DNA of 64,000 nt from an uncultured Chitinophagaceae bacterium (lineage in GTDB: Bacteria > Bacteroidota > Bacteroidia > Chitinophagales > Chitinophagaceae), in assembly GCA_903904335.1 (NCBI GenBank), contig CAIVCF010000151.1, positions 1-64,000 on the forward strand, written 5' to 3'. Shown piece by piece: positions 51,827 through 61,129 of the stretch; position 1 is the first letter of the stretch; each line of letters begins with the position of its first letter. A program made the position numbers and the translations under genes. A model generated the notes under the pieces. It worked only from the letters and a program-made list of their open reading frames with translations. It was not told the origin of the DNA and did not search any database.

Positions 51827-53527
51827 TTAAAACTCAAAATTCCTTCTGGCAATATTCCATCTGAAACCGAAAGTATAAATAAGATCATGTTTATCTATCT
51901 GTTCCTGTGGCACAGTATATTTTCTATAAGTAACATTTCCTTCCACAAATAAATTCGGTATCACTTCATACGAAGCAGTGAAAGAACCGGTGATCGTTTG
52001 TGCCAGAATGCCCGAACCAATTTTAAAGCCATAATCTCTCGGCCTTGTTAAATAACTTCTGAAAACATTGGAACCGAAATTCACACCGGCAGAATCTAAT
52101 CCCTGTTCAACATAAAATATTTTGGCAAGCAGGTATAATTTAGGCAAAGGTTGTGCTTTTGCAATAGCAATAAATTCTCTCAAATTAGCGCCCAGCGGAT
52201 GCGCCAGCGGTTGATTATAGTGTGTGAAATTGATCAGACTGTCATTAGCGGTATAGGTGTATGGACGAATCAAATTAGCTTCAAACTGCAGATCGAAATT
52301 ATAAATACTGAATGCATCAATATATTTCACACCCAATTGTGCGCCTTGTTTGTTTTCCCAGCTTCCTCTGCTGTAATGCGTTACTTCATTAAATAAAAAT
52401 TCATTGAATATTAATTGCCCGTAAAACTGAACATTCTTAAATGCATTGTACTTAAAATCGATTCCGATATTTGTTTTGCCATTATTGCCATTATCCTGTT
52501 CAATTGATTTATAAAAAATAAATGGGTTGAGATAATTTATTTTAAAACCATCTTTTCCGTTCTCGGTGGAATTCTCATACAATCCCAGATTAAATCTTTT
52601 CGAAACCTGCCAGCTTAAATGATGAAAGCCGATATAATTATTAGGTAATGATTGGCGTGTTCCCTGAGTTAACAGTTGAAAAGGCTGCGTTGTTTCTGCA
52701 ACGATCGTTTCATAATTGACCTTTCCGATATGTATCCTGAAACGGAGATACAAACAATTGGCACTGAAATCACTCAAGAATAAACTTCGATATCCGTTGC
52801 CGATAAATAATTTATCGTAAGCAAATTGAAGGTCAATATATTTACCTGTGTTAACGGTCATACCACCAGATGCATCAAAATGATCATATCCTGTTGTTTG
52901 AAAAGGTTTGAAAAAACCTGCACCCGGTAATGCCCTATACTTGGTTACAAAATCTTGAACATATTGCGGATCTTTTTCCTGACTGTCGGCCAAATAACTG
53001 TAAAATCCGATCTTGTTATCAATCGAGCCGCGCATCAATACACCTCTTGTATTTAAGAATAGAGTTTTATCACCATCAGAACTTTTTCCTGACTGCAATG
53101 CAAAAACAGGATCGATCACAAAAGAAAAAGCTTTTTGTTTGACCGCAAATAAATGCGAAGCTGTGGCAAATATGCCCGAATAATTTTTTTTACGTTTTGA
53201 TAAAAGATAACTTGAATCTTTTGTCCAGTCGCCATTGCTTTCCATCAATTTGCTGATATTGTATTCGTCCACATCCGTTAATTCCAAATCAGGATAGCCG
53301 CCGCTTTTGTATTTGCTGTAAACATTTTCCACCCTTTCTGTGATTGCCTTTCTGAAATAAGGCTTTACGGTTGAGAAACGGAGGATCGAATCGTTCGTTA
53401 ATTTTATTTCTAATCTGTTCAAAAGGTCATATTGCTTATCATTCAATCCGATCACATCCGATTGCGCTGCAGCCTGCATCGTCATAAAACTTATCCCGAA
53501 TAAAATCGCCGAACGCAAACATTTCAT
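51827..53527 (-). CDS. Wzi/RemB-like outer-membrane barrel protein
   Basis: A 566-residue protein with signal peptide (TMQAAAQSD) and a beta-barrel of about 18 strands from residue 120. It matches the capsule-assembly Wzi family (FAYDKLFIGNGYRSLFLSDF, the W-type GNGYRSLFL motif) that also includes the gliding protein RemB. It could anchor exopolysaccharide or help motility. It diverges from the dihydroorotase gene by 35 bp. Confidence 0.8.
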   Translation of the reverse strand: MKCLRSAILFGISFMTMQAAAQSDVIGLNDKQYDLLNRLEIKLTNDSILRFSTVKPYFRKAITERVENVYSKYKSGGYPDLELTDVDEYNISKLMESNGDWTKDSSYLLSKRKKNYSGIFATASHLFAVKQKAFSFVIDPVFALQSGKSSDGDKTLFLNTRGVLMRGSIDNKIGFYSYLADSQEKDPQYVQDFVTKYRALPGAGFFKPFQTTGYDHFDASGGMTVNTGKYIDLQFAYDKLFIGNGYRSLFLSDFSANCLYLRFRIHIGKVNYETIVAETTQPFQLLTQGTRQSLPNNYIGFHHLSWQVSKRFNLGLYENSTENGKDGFKINYLNPFIFYKSIEQDNGNNGKTNIGIDFKYNAFKNVQFYGQLIFNEFLFNEVTHYSRGSWENKQGAQLGVKYIDAFSIYNFDLQFEANLIRPYTYTANDSLINFTHYNQPLAHPLGANLREFIAIAKAQPLPKLYLLAKIFYVEQGLDSAGVNFGSNVFRSYLTRPRDYGFKIGSGILAQTITGSFTASYEVIPNLFVEGNVTYRKYTVPQEQIDKHDLIYTFGFRWNIARRNFEF

Positions 53528-53562
53528 AATCTTGCTGTATTGATTTTCAAAAATAAGATAAG

Positions 53563-54903
53563 ATGAAGACTTACCTCATAAAAGATGCATGTATTATCAA
53601 TGATTCCAAAAGAACCTATGGTGACGTCCTGATCAAAAATAAAAGAATTGAAAAGATCGGCAATAATATCAATGTCAAAGGATCTGCTATTGAAATCGAT
53701 GCACATCATCAATTCTTATTGCCGGGTGTAATCGATGATCAGGTTCATTTCCGTGAACCCGGGTTAACACATAAAGCCACCATTTATACCGAAGCAAAAG
53801 CAGCAGTTGCCGGCGGCACAACAAGTTTTATGGAAATGCCCAATACTAATCCGCCTGCATTTACGCAGGAGCTATTGGAAAATAAATACGAGATCGCAAA
53901 AAGATCGGCATTGGCCAATTATTCATTCTTCATGGGCACTTCGAATGATAATTATGAAGAAGTGATGAAAACCAACAAAAAGAAAAATGATGTTTGCGGT
54001 GTAAAGATATTCATGGGTTCATCCACCGGAAATTTATTGGTGGATAATCCTTTGGTCTTGGATAAGATTTTTGCGGGGACTGAGTTGTTGATTGCAACAC
54101 ATTGTGAAGAAGAAAGAATGATCAGAGAAAATTTTGAAAAAAGAAAAAAAGAAAACCCAAACTTAACTGCTGCTGATCATCCCATCATCCGCAATGAAGA
54201 AGTATGTTTTGAATCTTCTTTCAAAGCCATTCAATTCGCAAAAAAGCATAACAGCCGTTTACATATTCTGCATATCAGTACCGAAAAAGAATTGCAGTTA
54301 TTCGGTAATATGATTCCGATAAAAGACAAACGTATTACTGCTGAAGTTTGTGTACATCATTTACATTTTACTGCTGATGATTATGAAAGATTGGGTAATC
54401 TTATCAAATGCAATCCTGCCATCAAATCACCCAATAATAAAGAGGCTTTGTGGAAAGCTTTGCTGGATGACCGTTTGGATGTGATCGCAACCGATCATGC
54501 TCCCCATACATGGGAAGAAAAAAATGAACCTTATGAAAAAGCGCATGCAGGTTTACCGTTAGTGCAGCATTCATTATCATTAATGCTTCACTATGTAAAA
54601 GAAGGAAGAATCAATTTGGAGAAAGTAGTGGAGAAAATGAGTCATGCAGTTGCTGATTGTTTTCAGATAAAAGATCGTGGTTATATTCATGAAGGTTATT
54701 TTGCCGATCTTGTTTTGGTTGATATGAACGAGTCGCAAATAGTTTCCAAACAAAATATTTTATATAAATGCGGATGGAGCCCGTTAGAAGGCTTCACTTT
54801 TCCCGCAACAATCAAAAATACTTTTGTAAACGGGCATTTGGTTTATGGAAACGGGGTCTTTGATGAATCTCAGTTCGGAGAAAGATTACAATTCAGCAGA
54901 TGA
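53563..54903 (+). CDS. Dihydroorotase
   Basis: It closes carbamoyl-aspartate to dihydroorotate in pyrimidine synthesis, or acts as a closely related cyclic amidohydrolase. The zinc site is GVIDDQVHFREPGL near residue 55, KIFMGSSTGN follows near 145 (the usual carboxylated Lys in type I), THCEEE and HILHIST give more ligands and ATDHAPHTWEEK the catalytic Asp. 446 residues. It lies with upp and ade in a window rich in nucleotide metabolism. The next gene is MutS-like, 26 bp later. Confidence 0.9.
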   Translation: MKTYLIKDACIINDSKRTYGDVLIKNKRIEKIGNNINVKGSAIEIDAHHQFLLPGVIDDQVHFREPGLTHKATIYTEAKAAVAGGTTSFMEMPNTNPPAFTQELLENKYEIAKRSALANYSFFMGTSNDNYEEVMKTNKKKNDVCGVKIFMGSSTGNLLVDNPLVLDKIFAGTELLIATHCEEERMIRENFEKRKKENPNLTAADHPIIRNEEVCFESSFKAIQFAKKHNSRLHILHISTEKELQLFGNMIPIKDKRITAEVCVHHLHFTADDYERLGNLIKCNPAIKSPNNKEALWKALLDDRLDVIATDHAPHTWEEKNEPYEKAHAGLPLVQHSLSLMLHYVKEGRINLEKVVEKMSHAVADCFQIKDRGYIHEGYFADLVLVDMNESQIVSKQNILYKCGWSPLEGFTFPATIKNTFVNGHLVYGNGVFDESQFGERLQFSR

Positions 54904-54929
54904 AAATTTTAATTTATTGAACTTACAGA

Positions 54930-56243
54930 ATGCGCGTAGATAAAACAACTTTACAGGATCTTTCTATTTTTCATCATGATGAAGAACAATCTGTTTTTCA
55001 TCACCTCAATTTTACGCAAACAAATGGAGGAAGGGAACAACTACGTATCATACTCAGCAATCCTTTAGATTCTATCAAAGCTATAAAGGATGTGCAGCAA
55101 ACCATCACTCAATTAATTTCGATTGCAGACCAATGGCCGATTATCATCACGAACGGAACTGTAATGGTATTGGAAAAATTTTATGATACACCTGTTGAAT
55201 CTTTTCCGCATCATCCAACTGCTGCGCACAGTCATTTCTATAAAATATTCAATGCACCTGATTTTTCACTCACCAAATATTCTGTTGAACATTTTATTGC
55301 TTTTGTAAAAGGATTGGAACAGATCACATCATTGATCGATCAATCCAATAGCCAACAATTAAAGATCTGGAAAGAGCGGGTCGAAATGCTTTTACGCAAA
55401 TCATTGATTGAAACTATGCTTCAAGTGGAGAAAGGAAAAAAGCTGTCTCCGGTTGAAGTTTTATCATTCGGTAATTTTATTCGTTATCATTTCAAACATG
55501 AAACATTTGAACTGATTCATATTTACAGTAAGCTCGATGCTTATTTAAGTTTGGCAGTTGCTTGCAAAAAATTTAATTATCATTTTCCGGTAATTGAAGA
55601 AACAACTACACCTTATTTGGAAGCAACAGATTTATTTCATGTTCAATTAACAACGCCTGTCTCGTATAATGTTCACCTGAATAATGAAAAGAATTTTTTA
55701 TTCCTGACCGGCGCCAACATGGGCGGCAAAAGCACTTTCATCAAGGCGATGGGTGTTGCGGTTTATTTGGCGCATTTGGGAATGGGCGTTCCTGCAACAA
55801 CAATGAAGCTGAGTTTGTTCGATGGCATCTTGAGCAATATTCAGGTAGTGGATAATATTGTGAAAAGAGAAAGCTTTTTTTACAATGAAGTGAAACGTAT
55901 CAAAAGCACCGTTGAAAAAATAAGCGATGGAAAAAAATGGTTGATATTAATTGATGAACTGTTTAAAGGCACTAATCAACAAGATGCCATTAAATGCAGC
56001 ATTACGGTTATTGAAGGGCTACGCAAAATGAATAATGCCATTTTTGTTTTATCAACACATTTATATGAGATCGGAGAAGCATTGAAAGAATATCCAAATA
56101 TCCAGTTCCGATATTTTGAGACAAGCATTATTGATGATCAGTTGGTTTTCAGTTATCAGCTTAAAGAAGGTATCAGCAATGATCGTTTGGGCTATCTCAT
56201 CTTAAAAAAAGAAGGCGTAGTTGATATGCTCAATAAATTGTAG
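54930..56243 (+). CDS. MutS-like ATPase without mismatch-recognition domain
   Basis: A 437-residue protein with the MutS core and ATPase domains only. The Walker A is TGANMGGKSTFIKA near residue 258, followed by IQVVDNIVKRESFFYNEVKRIK and Walker B ILIDELFKGTNQQDA. N-terminal mismatch-recognition and connector domains are absent, so it is not the canonical MutS. Such MutS-related proteins are common in Bacteroidetes and their role is unknown (recombination or repair). Confidence 0.88.
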   Translation: MRVDKTTLQDLSIFHHDEEQSVFHHLNFTQTNGGREQLRIILSNPLDSIKAIKDVQQTITQLISIADQWPIIITNGTVMVLEKFYDTPVESFPHHPTAAHSHFYKIFNAPDFSLTKYSVEHFIAFVKGLEQITSLIDQSNSQQLKIWKERVEMLLRKSLIETMLQVEKGKKLSPVEVLSFGNFIRYHFKHETFELIHIYSKLDAYLSLAVACKKFNYHFPVIEETTTPYLEATDLFHVQLTTPVSYNVHLNNEKNFLFLTGANMGGKSTFIKAMGVAVYLAHLGMGVPATTMKLSLFDGILSNIQVVDNIVKRESFFYNEVKRIKSTVEKISDGKKWLILIDELFKGTNQQDAIKCSITVIEGLRKMNNAIFVLSTHLYEIGEALKEYPNIQFRYFETSIIDDQLVFSYQLKEGISNDRLGYLILKKEGVVDMLNKL

Positions 56244-56332
56244 CAACTTATTTACAATTCAATTTTTTTGACGCAGCACTTGCAATTTTCCTTTTTTTAT
56301 TTTATTCTTACAGCATTCATCTGAATACCACC

Positions 56333-57520
56333 ATGAAAAAAACTACAATTACCATCATCATTTTGCTGTTGCTTATTGCAACTGAAATATTGAAAGTATA
56401 TTTTATCATGCCCTTTCCGGGTAGTCAAAAAAATGATACAGTCAATATTGCTTATTTCATACACAACAGTATTTGGTCGATCAGAATCTTTTTGGTTGCT
56501 ATTCTTATCTATCCATTATTTCAACAGATCAGAAAAGGAAAACTTTGGGAGAAAATAGTGCTTTACATTTTGATCGCATTTTATGCAGTGATCGTTTATG
56601 CATTCAATTTTAAATTTTTGGCAGATAAGATATTTGAACAACCCAAAGAAAAATCATTTGCAAAAACAGAACATTATTCATTCGGTTCAAATAAATTAAT
56701 TATTGGTGTGACTTTGAATGGCGAATCGAAAGCCTATCCCATCGAGATCATAGGTTACCATCATCAAATAAAAGATACTTTGGGTCATCAGCCCATCATG
56801 GTTACATACTGCACTGTTTGCAGAACAGGTCGTGTGTACAGTCCATTTATTAACGGGAAATATGAAACATTCAGATTGGTTGGCATGGATCATTTCAATG
56901 CCATGTTTGAAGATGCAACAACAAAAAGCTGGTGGCAACAGGCAACAGGTATTGCTATTGCAGGAAAATTAAAAGGAACTGCATTGAAAGAAATCCCCTC
57001 CGCGCAAATGAGTTTGAATGATTGGACATTCCTCCATCCCAACACATTGGTATTAGAGCCTGATCATAATTTTAAAGATGAGTACGACAGTTTAAAAGGT
57101 TTTGATGAAGGAACAGTAAAAAGCAAATTGGAAAAAAGAGATAGCGCTTCCTGGAAAAATAAATCCTGGGTGGTAGGTGTTGTGATCGATAATAAAGCAA
57201 AAGCTTATGACTGGAATGTTTTACAACAGAAAAAATTTATTCAGGACTCAGTTGGCAAAACCAATTTATTACTGACCATAGATTCTACCGGAAGATCATT
57301 CTTTATGTTGAACAGAAGTGTGGATGGCAAAATTTTGCACTTTCATGATAATGCTGCGACAAAATATTTTACAGATGATGAAACACATTCATTATGGAAT
57401 GCAAATGGTTCTTGTTTTGAAGGCTCATTAAAAGGAAAAGAATTGGCAACGATCCAAGCTTATCAGGAATTCTGGCATTCATGGAAAAATTTTCATCCTG
57501 ATACAGAAACGAATAAATAA
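56333..57520 (+). CDS. DUF3179 membrane-anchored protein
   Basis: A 395-residue protein with three N-terminal transmembrane helices (ITIIILLLLIATEILKVYF, IRIFLVAILIYPLF, IVLYILIAFYAVIVYAF). An extracytoplasmic DUF3179 domain follows, with YPIEIIGYHHQIKDTLG and TYCTVCRTGRVY, whose two Cys may bind a cofactor or metal. Function unknown; related proteins are single and secreted. It is transcribed with the same polarity as the MutS-like gene, 89 bp later. Confidence 0.85.
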   Translation: MKKTTITIIILLLLIATEILKVYFIMPFPGSQKNDTVNIAYFIHNSIWSIRIFLVAILIYPLFQQIRKGKLWEKIVLYILIAFYAVIVYAFNFKFLADKIFEQPKEKSFAKTEHYSFGSNKLIIGVTLNGESKAYPIEIIGYHHQIKDTLGHQPIMVTYCTVCRTGRVYSPFINGKYETFRLVGMDHFNAMFEDATTKSWWQQATGIAIAGKLKGTALKEIPSAQMSLNDWTFLHPNTLVLEPDHNFKDEYDSLKGFDEGTVKSKLEKRDSASWKNKSWVVGVVIDNKAKAYDWNVLQQKKFIQDSVGKTNLLLTIDSTGRSFFMLNRSVDGKILHFHDNAATKYFTDDETHSLWNANGSCFEGSLKGKELATIQAYQEFWHSWKNFHPDTETNK

Positions 57521-57577
57521 TAATGTAATTCCATAATTTTCGTATTTTCATAATTGCATATACATCGTATGTTCTTT

Positions 57578-57715
57578 CGCAGAAAGCTATAGAACACAAA
57601 ATGCGATTTTCTCCAAGATGAATGATGTGCTGAACGTACAATTGCTCCGTCGCAAAAAGCTATAGAGCACAAGTGTGCGACGCAACAGTTGCTTCATTAT
57701 TAATCAAAAGCCGGT
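57578..57715 (+). repeat. Tandem direct repeat ending in the dispersed core
   Basis: CGCAGAAAGCTATAGAACAC (57578-57597) recurs as CGCAAAAAGCTATAGAGCAC (57651-57670), 73 bases apart. The second copy runs into AAGTGTGCGACGCAAC (57671-57686) and then TTCATTATTAATCAAAAGCCGG. The first copy ends AAAATGCGA where the second has AAGTGTGCGA. Confidence 0.6.
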
Positions 57716-57727
57716 AACAAAAATCTT

Positions 57728-59272
57728 ATGCTCGTCAAAACCTTTGGCAGTGCGGTTTACGGCGTGGAAGCTATTGCCATCACAATTGAAGTGAATGTTA
57801 GCAATGGCCAAGGCTATCATATTGTTGGCCTGCCCGATAACGCCGTAAAAGAAAGTCTGCAACGCATTGAAGCTGCCATTAAAACCAATCACTACGAAAT
57901 GCCACGCACAAAGATTGTAGTGAACATGGCGCCGGCAGATATTAAAAAAAGCGGTTCAGCTTTTGATCTGCCCATTGCAGTAGGTGTATTGGGTGCAAGT
58001 GAACAGATCGAAGAACCTGAACGGTTGAGAGATTATGTGATCATGGGTGAATTGAGTTTGGATGGAACGGTTCAACCCATCAAAGGTGCATTACCCATTG
58101 CGATACAGGCAAGGCGTGATGGATTTAAAGGATTGATCGTTCCGAAAGTAAATGCCAGAGAGGCAGCAATGGTGAATCAATTAAATGTGTATGGTGTAGA
58201 ACATTTAAATGATGTAGTTGAATTTTTAAAAGAGGAAAATTATTTGCAACCATTAATTATTAATACTCGAGAAGAATTTTTTTCGAACCAATATGAATTT
58301 GAGTTTGATTTCAGTGATGTAAAAGGTCAGGAAAATATCAAACGCGCTTTGGAGATAGCCGCTGCAGGCGGACATAATGCCATATTAATTGGCCCGCCCG
58401 GTGCCGGAAAAACGATGCTGGCTAAGCGTTTACCAACGATATTACCTCCTTTGAGTTTGCATGAAGCATTAGAAACAACAAAGATTCACAGCGTTGCTGG
58501 CAAGTTACCTGAGAATGCATCATTGATTTCCAAGCGACCATTTCGTTCGCCGCATCATACTATTTCTGATGCAGGATTAATTGGTGGCGGAAGTATTCCG
58601 CAGCCCGGAGAAATTTCATTGGCACATAACGGTGTTTTGTTTTTGGATGAATTACCGGAATTTAAAAGAACGGTTTTGGAAGTGATGCGTCAACCGATGG
58701 AAGAAAGAAAAGTAACCATCAGCCGTGCAAAAGTGGCATTGGATTTTCCTGCAAATTTTATGTTGATCGCATCCATGAATCCTTGCCCCTGCGGTTTTTA
58801 TAATCATCCCGAGAAAGAATGTACTTGTCCGCCGGGTGCAGTTCAAAAATCTTTAAATAAAATTTCGGGACCGTTGTTAGACAGAATCGATCTGCACGTA
58901 GAAGTAACCCCTGTTGCGTTAAGTGAATTAAGTAATAATAATGTCAAAGGAGAAAATTCTGAAAACATTCGTGAGCGTGTGATGAAAGCAAGAGAGATTC
59001 AAACCGAACGTTATCAAAACAGCGAAGGCATTTATGCTAATGCGCAGATCACCAGCAAACAACTGCGTGAAATATGTGTGATCGACACTGTTGGCGAAAC
59101 TTTATTGAAGAAAGCAATGGAAAGATTGAATCTTTCTGCCCGTGCTTATGACCGCATCTTAAAAGTAAGCAGAACCATTGCTGATCTGTCTTTCAGCGAA
59201 AATATCAAACCCGAACATTTGGCTGAAGCCATACATTACAGAAGCTTAGACAGGGAAGGTTGGGCAGGATGA
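57728..59272 (+). CDS. YifB/ComM family Mg-chelatase-like AAA+ ATPase
   Basis: A 514-residue helicase/ATPase. It starts with a Lon-like fold (KTFGSAVYGVEAIAITIEVNV, then NMAPADIKKSGSAFDLPIAVG) and continues with Walker A GPPGAGKTMLAKR, Walker B VLFLDELPEF and a zinc-finger-like CPCGFYNHPEKECTC. ComM promotes branch migration in natural transformation, so a role in DNA uptake or recombination is likely. The start (MLVKTFGSAVYG) fits the family. Confidence 0.93.
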   Translation: MLVKTFGSAVYGVEAIAITIEVNVSNGQGYHIVGLPDNAVKESLQRIEAAIKTNHYEMPRTKIVVNMAPADIKKSGSAFDLPIAVGVLGASEQIEEPERLRDYVIMGELSLDGTVQPIKGALPIAIQARRDGFKGLIVPKVNAREAAMVNQLNVYGVEHLNDVVEFLKEENYLQPLIINTREEFFSNQYEFEFDFSDVKGQENIKRALEIAAAGGHNAILIGPPGAGKTMLAKRLPTILPPLSLHEALETTKIHSVAGKLPENASLISKRPFRSPHHTISDAGLIGGGSIPQPGEISLAHNGVLFLDELPEFKRTVLEVMRQPMEERKVTISRAKVALDFPANFMLIASMNPCPCGFYNHPEKECTCPPGAVQKSLNKISGPLLDRIDLHVEVTPVALSELSNNNVKGENSENIRERVMKAREIQTERYQNSEGIYANAQITSKQLREICVIDTVGETLLKKAMERLNLSARAYDRILKVSRTIADLSFSENIKPEHLAEAIHYRSLDREGWAG

Positions 59273-59380
59273 TTCAATATCTTATTTGCCCATCCCTTTT
59301 TTATTTCGCATCTTTACATCTTCGTTCTTTCTTTTTCGGCATGCGATTGTCGTCATATTTATCTTTTATAAAATCTTTGC

Positions 59381-59746
59381 ATGTACGTAGCTATCTGGAA
59401 TAAATATTTACCCATCATCAGAATCTTATTAAAAAGAGCTGTAACTGCCGAGCAAGTGCTTGACCTGAACCGTATTGACTTTGAACGCGCCGGCAGCGGA
59501 CGAAAAGCAGGCTATAAATTCACAATAGAATTTAACAAAGGCAGGGTAAGTAATATCATCAGCGGCATTCCTTTAGCTGCCGATCTGGCTCAGGTATTGA
59601 TGGAAGACAGTGCTGCAAAAGCTATTTTACAAGCTAATAATTTCTCTATCGGATTAAACACAAAGTTTAAAGTGACCATTATCTGCACCGGCCCGGGCGA
59701 AGTGGCGATAGAAGAAAAAGGTGTTGAAGTGAGCGACACTCTGTAG
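59381..59746 (+). CDS. Conserved hypothetical protein
   Basis: A 121-residue cytoplasmic protein beginning MYVAIWNKYLPIIRILLKRA. Positively charged text follows (FERAGSGRKAGYKFTIEFNKGRVSNI). No named family is recognised. The last codons read GTTGAAGTGAGCGACAC, close to the dispersed-repeat core, but this may be coincidence. It precedes an ECF sigma factor by 133 bp, or 7 bp if the longest sigma frame is used, so it may share its promoter. Confidence 0.55.
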   Translation: MYVAIWNKYLPIIRILLKRAVTAEQVLDLNRIDFERAGSGRKAGYKFTIEFNKGRVSNIISGIPLAADLAQVLMEDSAAKAILQANNFSIGLNTKFKVTIICTGPGEVAIEEKGVEVSDTL

Positions 59747-59879
59747 AAGTACTTTGGCAATTTCTCCTGATAATGACTCATTGGTTCATCCCAAAAAAAT
59801 AATTTTTCTTTCTTACAATATCCGTATTAGCCGTTCGTCTTTCATAATAATGAACGGAGCAGCTATCTTAGAGGTATCA

Positions 59880-60419
59880 ATGGCGGACAATCAAAAACGC
59901 AATATCACCGCAGTAATTAATGATTACAGCAAGCGCTTGCTGGGCTTCATTCGCAAACGTGTGAAGAATAATGCCGATGCAGAAGATATTCTGCAGGATG
60001 TTTTCTATCAATTGGTCGGCAACACAGAACCCATTGAACAACTAACGGGCTGGTTGTTTACAGTTGCACGCAACAAGATCACAGATAAAAAACGTAAACA
60101 TAAACCCGAACTATTGGATGATGTTTATGCTGATGAAGAGATGCTGAACTGGACCGAATTATTTTTTGACAGCAATAATAATCCGGAGACAGACTATCTG
60201 CGTTCATTGTTTTGGGAAGCGCTGAACAATGCATTGAATGAATTACCCGAAGAACAAAAAACTGTTTTTGTATTGAATGAACTGGAAGGCATTCCTTTCA
60301 AAGAGATCAGTGAACGAACAGGTGCATCTGTAAATACATTGTTGTCACGCAAACGTTATGCTGTACTGCATTTGAGAGAAAGATTGCAAACATTGCGTGA
60401 CGAATTAATTAACTACTAA
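59880..60419 (+). CDS. ECF-type RNA polymerase sigma factor
   Basis: A 179-residue ECF sigma. Region 2 shows FIRKRVKNNADAEDILQDVFYQLVG and the linker ends GWLFTVARNKITDKKR; region 4 is LPEEQKTVFVLNELEGIPFKEISERTGASVNTLLSRKRYAV. The frame opens at 59754; ATG 59880 (MADNQKRN) and 59850 (MNGAAILEVS) are both possible starts. It is followed 10 bp later by a small membrane protein, a likely regulator or target, but no anti-sigma domain is recognised there. Confidence 0.9.
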   Translation: MADNQKRNITAVINDYSKRLLGFIRKRVKNNADAEDILQDVFYQLVGNTEPIEQLTGWLFTVARNKITDKKRKHKPELLDDVYADEEMLNWTELFFDSNNNPETDYLRSLFWEALNNALNELPEEQKTVFVLNELEGIPFKEISERTGASVNTLLSRKRYAVLHLRERLQTLRDELINY

Positions 60420-60429
60420 AAATTAAAAG

Positions 60430-60807
60430 ATGAAAAGATTTTGGAAGAAAAACCCAATACTGTTTATTGGCATAGCTATCGGTATTATCATTTTAGCAAT
60501 CGCAGCGATTGCAGCGTTGACATATATCTTGATGAGCTTATGGAATGGTATTCTGGTTTCTGTATTAACTGTAAAAGCCATTACCTTCTGGCAGGCATTA
60601 GGCATATTGGTGCTGAGTAAAATTTTATTCGGCGGATTTGGCAAAGGTTGCCGCTGTCATCGTCACCAAGGCGGATGGAACAACAAAATGATGGAAAAAT
60701 GGGAAAAAATGAGTCCCGAAGAAAGAGAAGAATTCAAACAACGTTGGCGCAATAAATGCCGCACCTGGAAAGGGTTTGATGAAACTGCTGAAAAAAGTGT
60801 TGAATAA
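60430..60807 (+). CDS. Small two-helix membrane protein with charged tail
   Basis: A 125-residue protein with two transmembrane helices (LFIGIAIGIIILAIAAIAAL and ILVSVLTVKAITFWQALGILVL) and a soluble tail with CRCHRHQGGWNN and MSPEEREEFKQRWRNKC. The first is a possible metal site; the second resembles a Spy/CpxP-type or DUF3106 helix (SPEEREEF). It is 10 bp after the ECF sigma gene. A role as metal or stress sensor, or anti-sigma partner, is inference. Confidence 0.6.
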   Translation: MKRFWKKNPILFIGIAIGIIILAIAAIAALTYILMSLWNGILVSVLTVKAITFWQALGILVLSKILFGGFGKGCRCHRHQGGWNNKMMEKWEKMSPEEREEFKQRWRNKCRTWKGFDETAEKSVE

Positions 60808-60823
60808 ATTTTAATCATTGCTT

Positions 60824-61036
60824 ATGGATATTTTAGTTTTTAAAACAAATGTGAAAGATATAAATCAGGTGCGTAAAATTTCACCGCATATCAGAAATAT
60901 CAATGGCGTTTTAAAGTGGAATATCGATCTGCATGATTGTGATAAAGTGCTGCGTGTTGAAGCAGACGGATTATCTCCGCATTCAATCGAAGAAATTATA
61001 CAACGTGCCGGCTATTTTTGCAAAGAGTTGGATTAA
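60824..61036 (+). CDS. Small HMA-like protein
   Basis: A 70-residue protein (MDILVFKTNVKDINQVRKISPHIRNINGVLKWNIDLHD...). The beta-alpha-beta pattern resembles a heavy-metal-associated ferredoxin-like domain but lacks the CxxC metal motif; a lone Cys is at CDKVLRV and another at the C-terminus. TTG 60818 is an alternative start. It ends the sigma operon before a strong hairpin. Confidence 0.6.
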   Translation: MDILVFKTNVKDINQVRKISPHIRNINGVLKWNIDLHDCDKVLRVEADGLSPHSIEEIIQRAGYFCKELD

Positions 61037-61038
61037 AC

Positions 61039-61065
61039 AATACCCCGTTTTCGAAACGGGGTATT
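61039..61065 (+). terminator. Terminator of the ECF sigma operon
   Basis: AATACCCCGTTT (61039-61050) pairs perfectly with AAACGGGGTATT (61054-61065) around TCG. The following T-run is weak (TTTCATTTAA). Confidence 0.7.
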
Positions 61066-61129
61066 TCATTTAAAAACAGTCTTGTATTTTAACTGATAGT
61101 TGTATCTTGTTCAATCCAAAATAACAAGT

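Noticed and set aside
59255-59310. GGGCA/TGCCC hairpin at the YifB/ComM 3' end
   Set aside because: A run of Ts follows, but the stem is five bases with a 17-base loop. Not enough to call.
59725-59742. GAAGTGAGCGACAC at the end of the 59381-59746 gene as another repeat core
   Set aside because: It is coding, lacks the CAAC end and flanks, and may be a chance match.
59754-59849. Longer N-terminus for the ECF sigma factor
   Set aside because: The added residues have no ECF-like sequence and contain leader-type text.
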